Shown here: positions 19,072-28,623 of the stretch, one piece after another
Layout: each line of letters begins with the position of its first letter
How positions within the stretch are numbered: position 1 is the first letter of the stretch
From: Acinetobacter tjernbergiae DSM 14971 = CIP 107465
GTDB taxonomy: Bacteria; Pseudomonadota; Gammaproteobacteria; Pseudomonadales; Moraxellaceae
Direction: 5' to 3'
NCBI RefSeq assembly: GCF_000374425.1
Contig: NZ_KB894353.1
Location: 227,581-291,580, forward strand
DNA length: 64,000 nucleotides
Position numbers and translations under genes: made by a program
The notes under the pieces: model-generated
The model's database searches: none
The model's input: only the letters and a program-made list of their open reading frames with translations
Told to the model about the DNA's origin: nothing

Positions 19072-20532
19072 ATGCAAACTGTTTGGTCTATTTCCAGTCG
19101 TGGCATTGCAATCTCTGCACTCGCGCTCTCTTTGGCTGCCTGCCAAAGTATGCGTGGGCCAGAGCCTGTTGTGAGCACAAATACGCCTGAAAGCTACGCG
19201 TCTTATGGTAATGCTTCTGGAACATCAATTGCTGAACAAGGTTACAAAGACTTCTTTGCTGACCAACGTTTATTAGAAGTTATTGATTTGGCGATTGCCA
19301 ACAACCGTGATTTGCGTACTGCTGTTCTCAATATTCAAAAAGCACAGCAGCAATATCAAATCTCGGAAAATAATAGATTACCAACCATTGGAATCGCTGG
19401 TAGCACAACTCGACAAGTATCCCCGAGTCAAAACCCAAACAATCCATATTCAACGTATCAAGTGGGTATCCCACAAACGACATATGAATTAGATTTTTGG
19501 GGTCGTGTTGCAAGCTTAAAAGATGCAGCTTTGGACAGCTATTTAGCAACGCAAAGCTCACGTGATGCAACGCAAATCAGCTTAATTAGCCAAGTGACTC
19601 AAGCTTGGTTGAATTATTCATTTGCAAGTGCGCAACTTAAACTTGCCGATCAAACGCTCAAAGCACAACAAGATTCGTTTAACTTGAACAAGAAACGTTT
19701 TGATGTGGGCATCGATAGCGAAATTCCTGTGCGTCAAGCACAAATTTCGGTTGAAACTGCGCGTAATGATGTGGCGAACTACAAAACACAAATTGCTCAA
19801 GCACAAAACTTGTTGAATTTACTAGTAGGTCAGCCAGTTCCTCAGAACTTATTGCCTCAACAACAAGTGACTCGTATCACACAGCAAAGTGCGTTAAGTG
19901 CAGGCTTACCGAGTGATTTGTTAAATAACCGTCCAGATGTAAAAGCTGCGGAATATCAATTGAGTGCGGCTGGTGCAAATATCGGTGCTGCTAAAGCACA
20001 GCTATATCCGACAATTAGCCTGACAGGTTCAGCAGGTTATGCTTCAACAGATTTGAGTAATCTTTTTAAAGCAGGCAATGTAGGCTGGTCAATTGGTCCA
20101 AATATTAGCTTACCCATCTTTGATTGGGGTACACGTAAAGCCAACGTAAAAATCTCAGAAACGGATCAGAAAATTGCACTTGCTAACTATGAAAAGTCAG
20201 TACAGTCAGCTTTCCGTGAAGTCAATGATGCTTTGGCGACTCGTGCCAATATCGGTGATCGTTTAACTGCTCAGCGTCGTTTAGTTGAAGCAACCAATAC
20301 CACATATAAACTTTCTAATGCTCGCTTCCGTGCAGGTATTGATAGTTATTTAACGGTATTAGATGCACAACGCTCTGCATATTCGGCTGAGCAAGGTTTA
20401 TTGTTATTACAGCAAGCAAATCTAAATAGCCAAGTGGAATTATATAAAACACTGGGGGGCGGTCTAAAAGCCAACTCGAGCGATACTGTAACGCAACAAG
20501 CATCTAGCGCACAAATTCAGGCTGCTAAATAG
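19072..20532 (+). CDS. adeK: AdeK: outer-membrane efflux channel
   Basis: A 486-aa TolC/OprM-type outer-membrane factor. The lipobox SLAACQS (Cys24) marks it as a lipoprotein. Two OEP repeats follow, including TYELDFWGRVASLKDAALDSYLA and the matching PNISLPIFDWGTRKANVKISE, with long amphipathic alpha-barrel helices. The ATG at 19072 matches the A. baumannii start; a TTG at 19063 and a GTG at 19069 are in frame but less likely. CAGGAG lies in the last codons of adeJ. Confidence 0.96.
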   Translation: MQTVWSISSRGIAISALALSLAACQSMRGPEPVVSTNTPESYASYGNASGTSIAEQGYKDFFADQRLLEVIDLAIANNRDLRTAVLNIQKAQQQYQISENNRLPTIGIAGSTTRQVSPSQNPNNPYSTYQVGIPQTTYELDFWGRVASLKDAALDSYLATQSSRDATQISLISQVTQAWLNYSFASAQLKLADQTLKAQQDSFNLNKKRFDVGIDSEIPVRQAQISVETARNDVANYKTQIAQAQNLLNLLVGQPVPQNLLPQQQVTRITQQSALSAGLPSDLLNNRPDVKAAEYQLSAAGANIGAAKAQLYPTISLTGSAGYASTDLSNLFKAGNVGWSIGPNISLPIFDWGTRKANVKISETDQKIALANYEKSVQSAFREVNDALATRANIGDRLTAQRRLVEATNTTYKLSNARFRAGIDSYLTVLDAQRSAYSAEQGLLLLQQANLNSQVELYKTLGGGLKANSSDTVTQQASSAQIQAAK

Positions 20533-20550
20533 TTGAAATCATTTACAAAT

Positions 20551-20577
20551 AAAAGCTCACTTCGGTGAGCTTTTTTA
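20551..20577 (+). terminator. Terminator of the adeIJK operon
   Basis: AAGCTCAC, a TTCG tetraloop and GTGAGCTT are followed by a run of T. It lies 18 bases after the adeK stop. Confidence 0.9.
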
Positions 20578-20640
20578 TTGCAACTATTGCGAATATTTCT
20601 TATCTTCAAAGACTAACGATGAATGATTTAGACAAATACT

Positions 20641-20991
20641 ATGTTACTAAGCAGTTTAGAATCTGTACCCGGTCACACTATTTTACGTCAATTGGATGTG
20701 GTGCATGGCAGTACCGTCCGTAGTAAACATGTGGGACGTGACTTGATGGCTGGCTTGAAAAACATCGTGGGTGGTGAATTGACGGGTTATACCGAGTTGC
20801 TTGAAGAATCTCGCCAAGAAGCGACCCAACGAATGATTGATAAAGCACATAGTTTAGGTGCGAATGCAATTGTAGGGATTCGTTTCTCGACCTCAAATAT
20901 TGCTCAAGGTGCATCTGAACTTTTTGTCTATGGTACGGCAGTGGTGGTTCAACCGATCACACCGAAACTTCCTGATCCATTTAGCGCTTAG
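20641..20991 (+). CDS. YbjQ/UPF0145 family protein (first of tandem pair)
   Basis: A 116-aa small protein. VPGHTILRQLDVVHGSTVRSKHVGRDLMAGLKNIVGGELTGYTELLEESRQEATQRMIDKAHSLGANAIVGIRFSTSNIAQGASELFVYGTAVVV is the full YbjQ domain, once called a heavy-metal-binding domain. Members form pentameric beta rings; the function is unresolved. It is followed after 8 bases by a membrane-anchored paralogue, suggesting that the two act together at the inner membrane. Confidence 0.9.
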   Translation: MLLSSLESVPGHTILRQLDVVHGSTVRSKHVGRDLMAGLKNIVGGELTGYTELLEESRQEATQRMIDKAHSLGANAIVGIRFSTSNIAQGASELFVYGTAVVVQPITPKLPDPFSA

Positions 20992-20999
20992 GCATTTTT

Positions 21000-21440
21000 A
21001 TGAGTGGATTAATTTTTCAGATTATTCTTTTTCTGATTTTATTTTCAGTCGGTTGGACTTTTGGTCGACATATCGAACAAAAACATTTACGTGAACTGGA
21101 TGAAAAAGAAAAACTATTTGCCCATATTCGGATTGATACCAATCGCTTTACTGAAACATCCGCAAATGGACAGTTGGTGAGTAGCAATGTTGTGATTTCA
21201 CATGATTACTTTAAATATGTACTTGCCAATATTCAGAACTTTTTCGGTGGTCGTCTGACTAGTTATGAAAGTGTGGTTGAACGTGCACGTCGTGAAGCCA
21301 TGCTTCGCCTCAAGCAAGAAGCCGATCGAATAGGCGCAAACCATATCATGGGTGTTCGACTCAGCACCACCGAATTAGGTATGCAAGGTAGGATGGTTGA
21401 AGTATTTGCTTATGGAACTGCAATTATCAACACACATTAA
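21000..21440 (+). CDS. YbjQ-like protein with N-terminal membrane anchor (second of tandem pair)
   Basis: A 146-aa protein. The N-terminal hydrophobic helix (about 4-21, LIFQIILFLILFSVGWTF) is followed by a charged linker and a YbjQ-type domain: DYFKYVLANIQNFFGGRLTSYESVVERARREAMLRLKQEADRIGANHIMGVRLSTTE...VFAYGTAII. It shares the 'FGGrL..Y...ve.ARreA..Rl...A...GAN.I.GvR' core with the gene upstream, so this is a tandem duplication with gain or loss of a membrane anchor. Confidence 0.85.
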   Translation: MSGLIFQIILFLILFSVGWTFGRHIEQKHLRELDEKEKLFAHIRIDTNRFTETSANGQLVSSNVVISHDYFKYVLANIQNFFGGRLTSYESVVERARREAMLRLKQEADRIGANHIMGVRLSTTELGMQGRMVEVFAYGTAIINTH

Positions 21441-21442
21441 AA

Positions 21443-21469
21443 AATATCCTGTGCCATGCACAGGATATT
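21443..21469 (-). terminator. Terminator of the SDR / PP-loop operon
   Basis: AATATCCTGTGC (21443-21454), CAT, GCACAGGATATT (21458-21469) is a perfect 12-bp stem. On the minus strand it is followed by TTTTTAATG, directly after the stop codon at 21473. It may also slow the convergent plus-strand transcript. Confidence 0.85.
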
Positions 21470-21472
21470 GCC

Positions 21473-22180
21473 CTACATCCCAAAAATCGCTTGCCAATAG
21501 TGATAGATTTTTTCCTCACCATCATCTAATTTAAACTCATAAGACATTTTACGAGTTTCAACGATCTTAAAATCGACAGGATATTTAAACAACGCACCTG
21601 CATAGGCAAAGGTATGATATTCACCATTTTCACCACAGACATCGACTTCGCTTGGCATTCTTGCAATTAGTGCAGCATCAATATCTTGACCAATAAAAGA
21701 CTCATCCAACTTACTAGCATCAGTCACGATAATTTTGGTTTTAATACCTGAATCCAAAAAGTTCTGCATCACTTCAGTCGAGTTCAGATTCCAGATGGGT
21801 TCAACCACTTCAATCCCAAGAGGATGCAAACGGTCTTCTCGATATTTGCGTACATCGCTCAGGTAAATATCACCAAAAATAAAGTGTTCAACCCCCTGCG
21901 CTTTAAAATGATTGGCAGCATCTAGCATGCGTTGTTCATAGACAGGGAGATTTTTAGGAAGAAACACGGGATACAATGGAATCCCAATACTCTCAGCTTG
22001 CTTTTCAAGTAATGCATGCGGAATGGCATGCATGGAAGACAATTCTGTTTCTTCATTCACAGTGGTTAGTAAAGCGACCACTTCGAACTCATTTTGCTGT
22101 AGCACCGTATACAGTGCTAAGGCTGAATCTTTACCACCGCTCCAATTAAAAACGGCTTTCTTACGATTATCCACACTCAT
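21473..22180 (-). CDS. Diphthine--ammonia ligase-like PP-loop ATPase (DUF71)
   Basis: A 235-aa adenine nucleotide alpha-hydrolase/N-type PP-loop protein. The ATP loop is FNWSGGKDSALALY (residues about 11-24). The conserved MHAIPHALLEKQAESIGIPL, GVEHFIFGDIYLSDVRKYREDRLHPLGIEVVEPIW and VCGENGEYHTFAYAGALF are the Dph6/MJ0570 hallmarks. In archaea and eukaryotes Dph6 amidates diphthine on EF-2. Bacteria lack diphthamide, so this member probably amidates something else. The start overlaps the SDR stop (ATGA at 22177-22180), indicating translational coupling. Confidence 0.88.
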   Translation of the reverse strand: MSVDNRKKAVFNWSGGKDSALALYTVLQQNEFEVVALLTTVNEETELSSMHAIPHALLEKQAESIGIPLYPVFLPKNLPVYEQRMLDAANHFKAQGVEHFIFGDIYLSDVRKYREDRLHPLGIEVVEPIWNLNSTEVMQNFLDSGIKTKIIVTDASKLDESFIGQDIDAALIARMPSEVDVCGENGEYHTFAYAGALFKYPVDFKIVETRKMSYEFKLDDGEEKIYHYWQAIFGM

Positions 22181-22983
22181 TTCACTTTCATTTTACGAAT
22201 CATTTTATACAACAAGCTTGGTGATAAACGAGAGACCAACACACCCAGTTGTTCTTTTTTCCCACCAACAACAATATATTCATCCCCTGCCATCAAGGAT
22301 TCCACCACACGTTCGGCAAAGACGTCGACGTCTAAACCATTTTCAATCGCTTCATCCTGATGCCCTTGTGGTTTGCCTTCCCCATTTAAAGCATTAAATG
22401 AAACATTGGTTTTAACAAAACCAGGGAAAACCACTGAAACCACTATTCCATCTTTCGCGACTTCCGCACGTAAACTGTTTGCCCACATATGAATCGCTGC
22501 TTTTGCCGCAGAATACGTGGCACGATATTGCGTACCCAATAAACCTGCAACACTAGAGACAAACACCACCCGACCTGACTTTTGTTTGATAAGCGTTGGT
22601 AATACTGTTTTAGTAAAGAAGACTTGTGAGAAATAATCCACTTCCATAATCGCACGTTCAGTGTGCATGCTCGTCTCTTGAATCAAAGCACGTTGACTCA
22701 AACCTGCATTATTAATCAACCAATCAATACGTCCTTTACATGCTAGAACCTGTTCATGTGCATGGCGAACTTGAGCTTCATCAGTAATATCCGCAGCAAT
22801 TGAGAGATGTTGCTCAGGTTTAAGCAAGCCAACTCGAACCGCTTCTAATTCATCATAACGGCGTGATGTCAGCACCACTTGAGCGCCCTGCAAAGCACAT
22901 TCACGTGCTAATGCTTTGCCTAAGCCCGAAGATGCCCCTGTAATCCATACGACTTTATTATCAAGACTTTTAAGTTTCGCCAT
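22177..22983 (-). CDS. Short-chain dehydrogenase/reductase (SDR)
   Basis: A 268-aa NAD(P)-dependent Rossmann oxidoreductase. The cofactor loop is TGASSGLG near residue 15, followed by NNAG, the catalytic Ser in VFVSSVAGLLG and YSAAKAA (Tyr/Lys). The C-terminal VVFPGFVKTNVSF and VFAERVVESLMAGDEYIVVGGKKEQLGVLVSRLSPSLLYKMIRKMK resemble the DhrB/DHRS7-type lipid- or ketone-reducing SDRs. Substrate unknown. It is translationally coupled to the PP-loop gene after it. Confidence 0.92.
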   Translation of the reverse strand: MAKLKSLDNKVVWITGASSGLGKALARECALQGAQVVLTSRRYDELEAVRVGLLKPEQHLSIAADITDEAQVRHAHEQVLACKGRIDWLINNAGLSQRALIQETSMHTERAIMEVDYFSQVFFTKTVLPTLIKQKSGRVVFVSSVAGLLGTQYRATYSAAKAAIHMWANSLRAEVAKDGIVVSVVFPGFVKTNVSFNALNGEGKPQGHQDEAIENGLDVDVFAERVVESLMAGDEYIVVGGKKEQLGVLVSRLSPSLLYKMIRKMKVK

Positions 22984-22998
22984 GTCTATATCCTCTAT

Positions 22999-23661
22999 CT
23001 ACGTTGGATGACGCATAAATTTAAGGAAATAATCAACATACGTTGCTGCAACTTGTTGATCAAGTTGAGTTCCCAATTTCTCTAAACGCTTATAACCCAA
23101 ATGCGTGGTCATATTGATCACACCATTTAAGGTTTTATCCACTACAAAGTTAAATTTTAAGCTTTTTTTAGGCTCACGAATCAAATGCGTTACACCGACA
23201 TCAATCACTTCCGTCAATAGTTTCAATGCGTTGGCAATTTCACGGCTCTCGCCTTCTGCAAGTTTTTGACTTGATGCCTGCACCTGTTGAGTCAACTGCT
23301 GCTCTATCGGATAGGTCATATATACCGATTCATCTTCAAGTTGAATGGCTTTGGACAAATATTCAACCAAAGGGACTAAACGATCATTCCCAAAGAATGA
23401 AACTGACCACGGCATATATTTTCGGATCGCTTCTAAAATTTGTTGAATGACTTTTTCAGATTCACCTGTTAAAGAATGGTGTTGATTGTCTTGTAATAGC
23501 ACCATAAAAACTTGTTCAATCACTTCACATGCAATTTCGGATAAGACTGTACCCAATGCATTTGCTTGACTGTCTTTACTGCCTTGTAAAAGTTGCGTGC
23601 GAATATGCGCAAATCGTGCATATGTATCAGCATGAATATTTAAAAAAACGGCGGTATTCAT
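22999..23661 (-). CDS. Unknown protein, paralogue A
   Basis: A 220-aa protein that I do not recognise. It is soluble and largely helical, with no signal peptide or membrane segment. Conserved with the gene at 23779-24459: ALGTVLSEIACEVIEQVFMVLLQ, SEKVIQQILEAIRKYMPWSVSFFGNDRLVPLVEYLSK, VYMTYPIEQQLTQQ, DVGVTHLIREPKKSLKFNFVVDKTLNGVINMTTHLGYKRLEKLGTQLD and YVDYFLKFM. The start is the ATG at 23661 with AGGGTG ahead; the longer frame is rejected. It lies 15 bases upstream of the SDR on the same strand. Confidence 0.75.
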   Translation of the reverse strand: MNTAVFLNIHADTYARFAHIRTQLLQGSKDSQANALGTVLSEIACEVIEQVFMVLLQDNQHHSLTGESEKVIQQILEAIRKYMPWSVSFFGNDRLVPLVEYLSKAIQLEDESVYMTYPIEQQLTQQVQASSQKLAEGESREIANALKLLTEVIDVGVTHLIREPKKSLKFNFVVDKTLNGVINMTTHLGYKRLEKLGTQLDQQVAATYVDYFLKFMRHPT

Positions 23662-23688
23662 TTTAATCACCCTATTTAAGATCCTATA

Positions 23689-23719
23689 AAATAAGGGCTT
23701 GTTTGATAAGCCCTTATTT
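23689..23719 (-). terminator. Hairpin between the two paralogues
   Basis: AAATAAGGGCTT (23689-23700), 7-base loop, AAGCCCTTATTT (23708-23719) is a perfect 12-bp stem just after the stop of the upstream paralogue on the minus strand. The T tract is within the stem end, so it is a probable terminator or attenuator. Confidence 0.65.
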
Positions 23720-23778
23720 ATCCCTAGATTCTGTTTTTCTATCATTTTTGGCTTTCTGAATGCTGAATTTAGCACATT

Positions 23779-24459
23779 CTATTCGCGATCAACATGCATA
23801 AATGCCCAAAAATGATTAACACAATCCGTTGCTGCATTGGGATCAACTTGATTGCCCATTTTTTCTAAACGTTTATAACTGAATTGTGTGGTTATATGAA
23901 TCACCCCATTCAAGGTTTTATCAACCACTCGATTGAAATTAAGACATTTTTTAGGTTCACGAATCAGATTGGTAACACCTAAATCAACAATCTGAATCAA
24001 AGTCTGAAACACCTCTACCATATCATTGAGTTCATTATTTTTTATTTGTTCTGCCAATTGATGTGCTTGTTGAACTAAATTTCGATCAATCGGATAAGAC
24101 ACATACACTTGCTGATCATGATATTTAATCATATTAGAAAAATAGTTCGCAAAAGGACAAAGCCGCTCATTACCAAACAGTGCGATTGACCAAGGCATAT
24201 ATTTACGTACTGCATTCATGATGTGTTGAATCACTTTTTCAGATTCAGCCATATATTTTTGCGACAATTGCGTTGAGTGATGATTTTGTGTCAGTAAAAC
24301 TGCAAAAACTTGTTCCACGATGTCACAAGCGATCTCCGAAAGTACCTCACCCAAAACTTTAGATTGGCTTATACTGCTTCCATCATTGAGTTGTTGGCGT
24401 ATATATTCAAATTTTTTATAACTTACTTCATTGATTTTTAATAAAATTGAATAACTCAT
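23779..24459 (-). CDS. Unknown protein, paralogue B
   Basis: A 226-aa protein collinear with the one at 22999-23661 over its whole length, e.g. KVLGEVLSEIACDIVEQVF, SEKVIQHIMNAVRKYMPWSIALFGNERLCPFANYFSNMIK, VYVSYPIDRNLVQQ, DLGVTNLIREPKKCLNFNRVVDKTLNGVIHITTQFSYKRLEKMGNQVD. The invariant REPKK...DKTLNGVI and KYMPWS blocks would define the family. No known domain is apparent. The ATG at 24459 is preferred over 24468 because AAGGA sits correctly for the former. The function is unknown. Confidence 0.75.
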   Translation of the reverse strand: MSYSILLKINEVSYKKFEYIRQQLNDGSSISQSKVLGEVLSEIACDIVEQVFAVLLTQNHHSTQLSQKYMAESEKVIQHIMNAVRKYMPWSIALFGNERLCPFANYFSNMIKYHDQQVYVSYPIDRNLVQQAHQLAEQIKNNELNDMVEVFQTLIQIVDLGVTNLIREPKKCLNFNRVVDKTLNGVIHITTQFSYKRLEKMGNQVDPNAATDCVNHFWAFMHVDRE

Positions 24460-24665
24460 GAGGACCATCCTTTAGGGTCTTAATCTTTTTATATTGTTTT
24501 GTTGTTTTATGTGTAAACATTTTATTTGTGTGATTCACAACACATAAATCTAGCTTTTTTTAAGTAAAAAACCAACGTTTTTCATCGGCTTTTTTTCATG
24601 AAAATATTGATCATTTTTTTGATACAATAGACCTAATTTTTTATTCAATTTTAATCCTCTTTACT

Positions 24666-27566
24666 ATGACTGACGCTCAATCTGCTCAAAATATTGCAAC
24701 CACTTACGATCCAACTGAGATCGAAAAGAAATGGTATGAAATCTGGGAACAACAAGGTTACTTCAAACCATCAGGTCAAGGTGAATCATTCTGTATCATG
24801 ATTCCGCCACCAAACGTCACGGGTAGCTTGCATATGGGGCATGGTTTTAACAATGCCATCATGGATGCACTCACACGTTATAACCGTATGATGGGTAAAA
24901 ACACTTTATGGCAACCAGGAACTGACCATGCGGGGATTGCAACGCAAATGGTTGTGGAACGTCAGTTAGGTGCGCAAGGTGTTAGCCGTCATGACTTGGG
25001 TCGTGACAAGTTCATCGACAAAGTTTGGGAATGGAAAGAACAATCAGGCGGCACAATTACTCGTCAAATCCGTCGTTTAGGTTCTTCAGTCGACTGGTCG
25101 CGTGAACGCTTCACGATGGACGAAGGTTTATCGAATGCGGTGAAAGAGGTTTTCGTCAAACTACACGAAGATGGTTTAATTTACCGTGGTAAACGTCTGG
25201 TTAACTGGGACCCTAAATTACAAACTGCACTTTCTGACCTCGAAGTAGAGTCTGATAAAGAAGAAGCAGGTTCATTGTGGCACTTTAAATATTTCTTTGA
25301 AGACAAATCACTACGCACACACGATGGTAAAGATCATATCGTAGTGGCAACTACACGTCCTGAAACCTTATTGGGTGATACTGCGGTTGCAGTTGCACTA
25401 GATGATGAACGCTATTCACATCTCGTTGGTCAAAATATCATTCTACCGATTACAGGTCGTGCTGTTCCTATCGTTAAAGATGAATATGTTGATAAAGAAT
25501 TCGGTACAGGCTGTGTAAAAATCACCCCTGCACACGATTTTAATGACTATGAAGTGGGCAAACGTTGTGAATTGCCAATTATCAACATCTTCAACAAAAA
25601 TGCGGAAGTATTGGCTGAGTTTGATTACATTGCGAAAGCAGGTGAACAAATCTCTAAAACCATCGCTGCGCCTGCGGACTACATCGGCTTAGAACGTTTT
25701 GCCGCACGTAAACAATTGGTTGCTCAAGCTGAAGCTGAAGGCTGGTTAGACCAAATCCAACCGTACACGCTTAAACCACCTCGCGGTGATCGTTCAGGTG
25801 TGATCGTTGAGCCATTATTGACGGATCAATGGTATGTAAAAATTGCGCCACTGGCTCAGCCTGCGATTGAAGCGGTACAAGATGGGCGTATCAAATTCGT
25901 GCCTGAACAATACAGCAACATGTACATGGCATGGATGAACAATATTCAAGATTGGTGTATTTCACGTCAGTTGTGGTGGGGTCACCGTATCCCTGCTTGG
26001 TACGATGCGCAAGGTAATGTTTATGTCGGTCGTAACGAAGCTGAAGTTCGTGCCAACAACAACATTGCTGCCGATATCGAATTAAGTCAAGACGAAGATG
26101 TATTGGATACATGGTTCTCATCTGCGCTATGGACGTTCTCAACTTTAGGTTGGTCTGGCGATGCACAGAAAGATGCAGCCAATGATTTCCTTAAAATGTT
26201 CCACCCAACTGATGTGTTGGTGACAGGTTTTGACATTATCTTCTTCTGGGTTGCACGTATGATCATGATGACCATGCACTTCATGAAGAATGAAGATGGT
26301 TCATCTCAAGTGCCATTCAAAACCGTTTACGTTCACGGCTTGGTTCGTGATGGTGAAGGTCAGAAGATGTCGAAATCTAAGGGCAACGTACTTGACCCAC
26401 TCGACTTGATTGATGGTATTGATCTAGAAAGTCTTGTTGCAAAACGTACCACTGGATTGATGAATCCAAAAGATGCAGCCAAGATTGAAAAATCAACTCG
26501 TAAAGAATTCCCAGAAGGCATTCAAGCTTATGGTACGGACGCAGTTCGCTTTACTTTCTGCGCACTTGCCAATACAGGTCGTGACATTAAGTTCGATATG
26601 AAGCGTGTTGAGGGCTACCGTAACTTTGCTAACAAAATCTGGAACGCAACTCGTTTCGTTCTAATGAATGTTGAAGGTCAAACCGTTGGGCAAGAAGCGC
26701 GTCCTGATCTTTGGGAGCTTCCAGAAAAATGGATCATCAGCCGTCTACAAAAAGCTGAAGCTGCGGTGCATCAAGCATTCGCTACCTATCGTTTAGACCT
26801 TGCTGCGCAAGCGATCTATGACTTTATCTGGAATGAATACTGTGACTGGTATGTTGAGTTAACTAAACCAGTTCTGAATGATGCTAATGTTGCAGAAGAA
26901 CGTAAAACAGAAGTTCGCCGTGTCTTACTTGCTGTGATGGAATCGTCTCTACGTTTAGCACATCCGTTGATGCCGTATTTGACTGAAGAAATTTGGCAAA
27001 CACTTGCGCCGATGTTAGGCAAAGGTGGCGCAACGATTATGACTGCTCAATACCCTGTGCCTGATCAAGCGAAGATCAATGATCAAGCTGAAACAGATAT
27101 GCAGTGGTTACAAGGCTTGATTGGTGCGGTACGTAATATTCGTGGTGAAATGGGCTTAGGTAATGCACGTTTATTACCTGTGTTACTTCAAAACACCACT
27201 GACGCTGAAAAAACGCAAATCACCCGTATTGAAACGTTATTCAAAGCTTTAGCTAAAGTTGAAAGCATTACTTTCTTGGCGGATGCTGAGCAACCGCCAT
27301 TGTCTTCTTCTTCTGTTGTGGGTCATGTATCGGTATTTGTTCCAATGAAAGGCTTGATTGATCCTAAAGCTGAGTTGGGGCGTTTACAAAAAGACTTAGA
27401 CAAAGTTCAAAAGCAACATGACCAAATTGCAGGAAAATTGGCAAATGAAGGTTTTGTTGCTAAAGCACCTGCTGCTGTAGTTGAAGGTGAAAAAGTGAAA
27501 TTGGCTGAGTTTGCTGATCAGTTAGTGAAGATTAAAGCGAATATGGAGCAAATTGCCGCATTATAA
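24666..27566 (+). CDS. valS: Valine--tRNA ligase
   Basis: A 966-aa class Ia synthetase that charges tRNA-Val and edits misactivated threonine. [15 protein letters not shown] holds the HIGH motif (HMGH), and [23 protein letters not shown] holds KMSKS. The CP1 editing domain is seen in [15 protein letters not shown] and [21 protein letters not shown]-terminal tRNA-binding coiled coil is present ([39 protein letters not shown]). The length is slightly over the usual 950. Confidence 0.98.
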   Translation: MTDAQSAQNIATTYDPTEIEKKWYEIWEQQGYFKPSGQGESFCIMIPPPNVTGSLHMGHGFNNAIMDALTRYNRMMGKNTLWQPGTDHAGIATQMVVERQLGAQGVSRHDLGRDKFIDKVWEWKEQSGGTITRQIRRLGSSVDWSRERFTMDEGLSNAVKEVFVKLHEDGLIYRGKRLVNWDPKLQTALSDLEVESDKEEAGSLWHFKYFFEDKSLRTHDGKDHIVVATTRPETLLGDTAVAVALDDERYSHLVGQNIILPITGRAVPIVKDEYVDKEFGTGCVKITPAHDFNDYEVGKRCELPIINIFNKNAEVLAEFDYIAKAGEQISKTIAAPADYIGLERFAARKQLVAQAEAEGWLDQIQPYTLKPPRGDRSGVIVEPLLTDQWYVKIAPLAQPAIEAVQDGRIKFVPEQYSNMYMAWMNNIQDWCISRQLWWGHRIPAWYDAQGNVYVGRNEAEVRANNNIAADIELSQDEDVLDTWFSSALWTFSTLGWSGDAQKDAANDFLKMFHPTDVLVTGFDIIFFWVARMIMMTMHFMKNEDGSSQVPFKTVYVHGLVRDGEGQKMSKSKGNVLDPLDLIDGIDLESLVAKRTTGLMNPKDAAKIEKSTRKEFPEGIQAYGTDAVRFTFCALANTGRDIKFDMKRVEGYRNFANKIWNATRFVLMNVEGQTVGQEARPDLWELPEKWIISRLQKAEAAVHQAFATYRLDLAAQAIYDFIWNEYCDWYVELTKPVLNDANVAEERKTEVRRVLLAVMESSLRLAHPLMPYLTEEIWQTLAPMLGKGGATIMTAQYPVPDQAKINDQAETDMQWLQGLIGAVRNIRGEMGLGNARLLPVLLQNTTDAEKTQITRIETLFKALAKVESITFLADAEQPPLSSSSVVGHVSVFVPMKGLIDPKAELGRLQKDLDKVQKQHDQIAGKLANEGFVAKAPAAVVEGEKVKLAEFADQLVKIKANMEQIAAL

Positions 27567-27572
27567 AATAAT

Positions 27573-27598
27573 AAGGGGCTATTTTAGCCCCTTTTATT
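27573..27598 (+). terminator. Terminator of valS
   Basis: AAGGGGCTA (27573-27581), TTT, TAGCCCCTT (27585-27593) is followed by TTATTTA, just after the valS stop. The next gene starts 14 bases later. Confidence 0.85.
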
Positions 27599-27611
27599 TA
27601 GGAATTTTCAG

Positions 27612-28505
27612 ATGAGTGTTTATTTTGAATTAGCCTGTATAACTTGTAATACCTATATCAATTTAGGTAATTATTGTTCTATGGGATTTTCTTATGGTAA
27701 CACCCAATTATATGCATTTTTAGATCAACATATTCACTCTACTTGTGAGCTATTAGTATGTCGTGATGATCATGACTCAGCATGGTATGATATTAAATAT
27801 AACCAAAATAATTCAGATCAAGATTATGAAGATCAAATTAATACTTCATTACAAAATCACTTTTTAAAAATACAAAAAAATAGCGGTATTAGAATTTACA
27901 ACCAATTAGCTCATTTCATTGAAATATATCAAAATCAACTAGACGATTTAGAAAACATAGCTGAATTTATAATCAATACATCTTGCTTAAAAAATAAAGA
28001 ACTAAAAATAGAAAATGTAAATTGCTTACCAATATTAAATGCTCAGTTTATCCCACTTGATCGATATGAGGATAGCTTTGATCTAGGCTGTATAGAATGC
28101 AAAAAATTTATTGATATTGGTACTACTGCTACGTGGATGGTTAATGGCTTTGAAGATTATGATTTATTATATACATTTTTAGCAGAGCATAAAAATTGCT
28201 CATCAAAAGTTTACATTTCAACAAATTATAGTTCGAATAAACCATGGAACCGTGCTGAAAACCATCTGCCTAACCAATTTCATTGTCATCCAGAATGGAC
28301 TTGGGACACTCGCTCATTAAACCCTAAAGCGATTTGTTGCTATCAAAGTTCAATTTCTCAGTTTTCCGATACAGCCCCCAAAGTCTTAACTTTAAAAAGT
28401 GATATGATGGAACTGATTACTATTTCAAAAGATTCTATCGAAAAACTAGAAACCATATCAGATTGGCTATACAACCATAAAGATCATTATATTGAGATTT
28501 CATAA
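27612..28505 (+). CDS. Unknown protein with duplicated CxxC...H...C module
   Basis: A 297-aa protein, visibly AT-rich, that I do not recognise. It contains two related units. Unit 1 (about 5-50) has C9-I-T-C12, a G-rich turn, LYAFLDQH (H40) and C45. Unit 2 (about 156-201) has C160-I-E-C163, LLYTFLAEH (H193) and C196. The matching pattern L.C..C...I.iG...........LY.FL..H...C suggests a small zinc-binding C2HC fold repeated twice. AGGA precedes the ATG. It follows the valS terminator at the edge of an accessory-looking patch. Confidence 0.6.
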   Translation: MSVYFELACITCNTYINLGNYCSMGFSYGNTQLYAFLDQHIHSTCELLVCRDDHDSAWYDIKYNQNNSDQDYEDQINTSLQNHFLKIQKNSGIRIYNQLAHFIEIYQNQLDDLENIAEFIINTSCLKNKELKIENVNCLPILNAQFIPLDRYEDSFDLGCIECKKFIDIGTTATWMVNGFEDYDLLYTFLAEHKNCSSKVYISTNYSSNKPWNRAENHLPNQFHCHPEWTWDTRSLNPKAICCYQSSISQFSDTAPKVLTLKSDMMELITISKDSIEKLETISDWLYNHKDHYIEIS

Positions 28506-28623
28506 CCTAAATCCTTTCTACCCCCAAATTAATACCTTTTTAAGTTGATATTTCAAAAATATAAATCAGGGTTATATCAAATTAAAAATAATATCTATTC
28601 CAAAAAATTTTCCATGCATCCCA

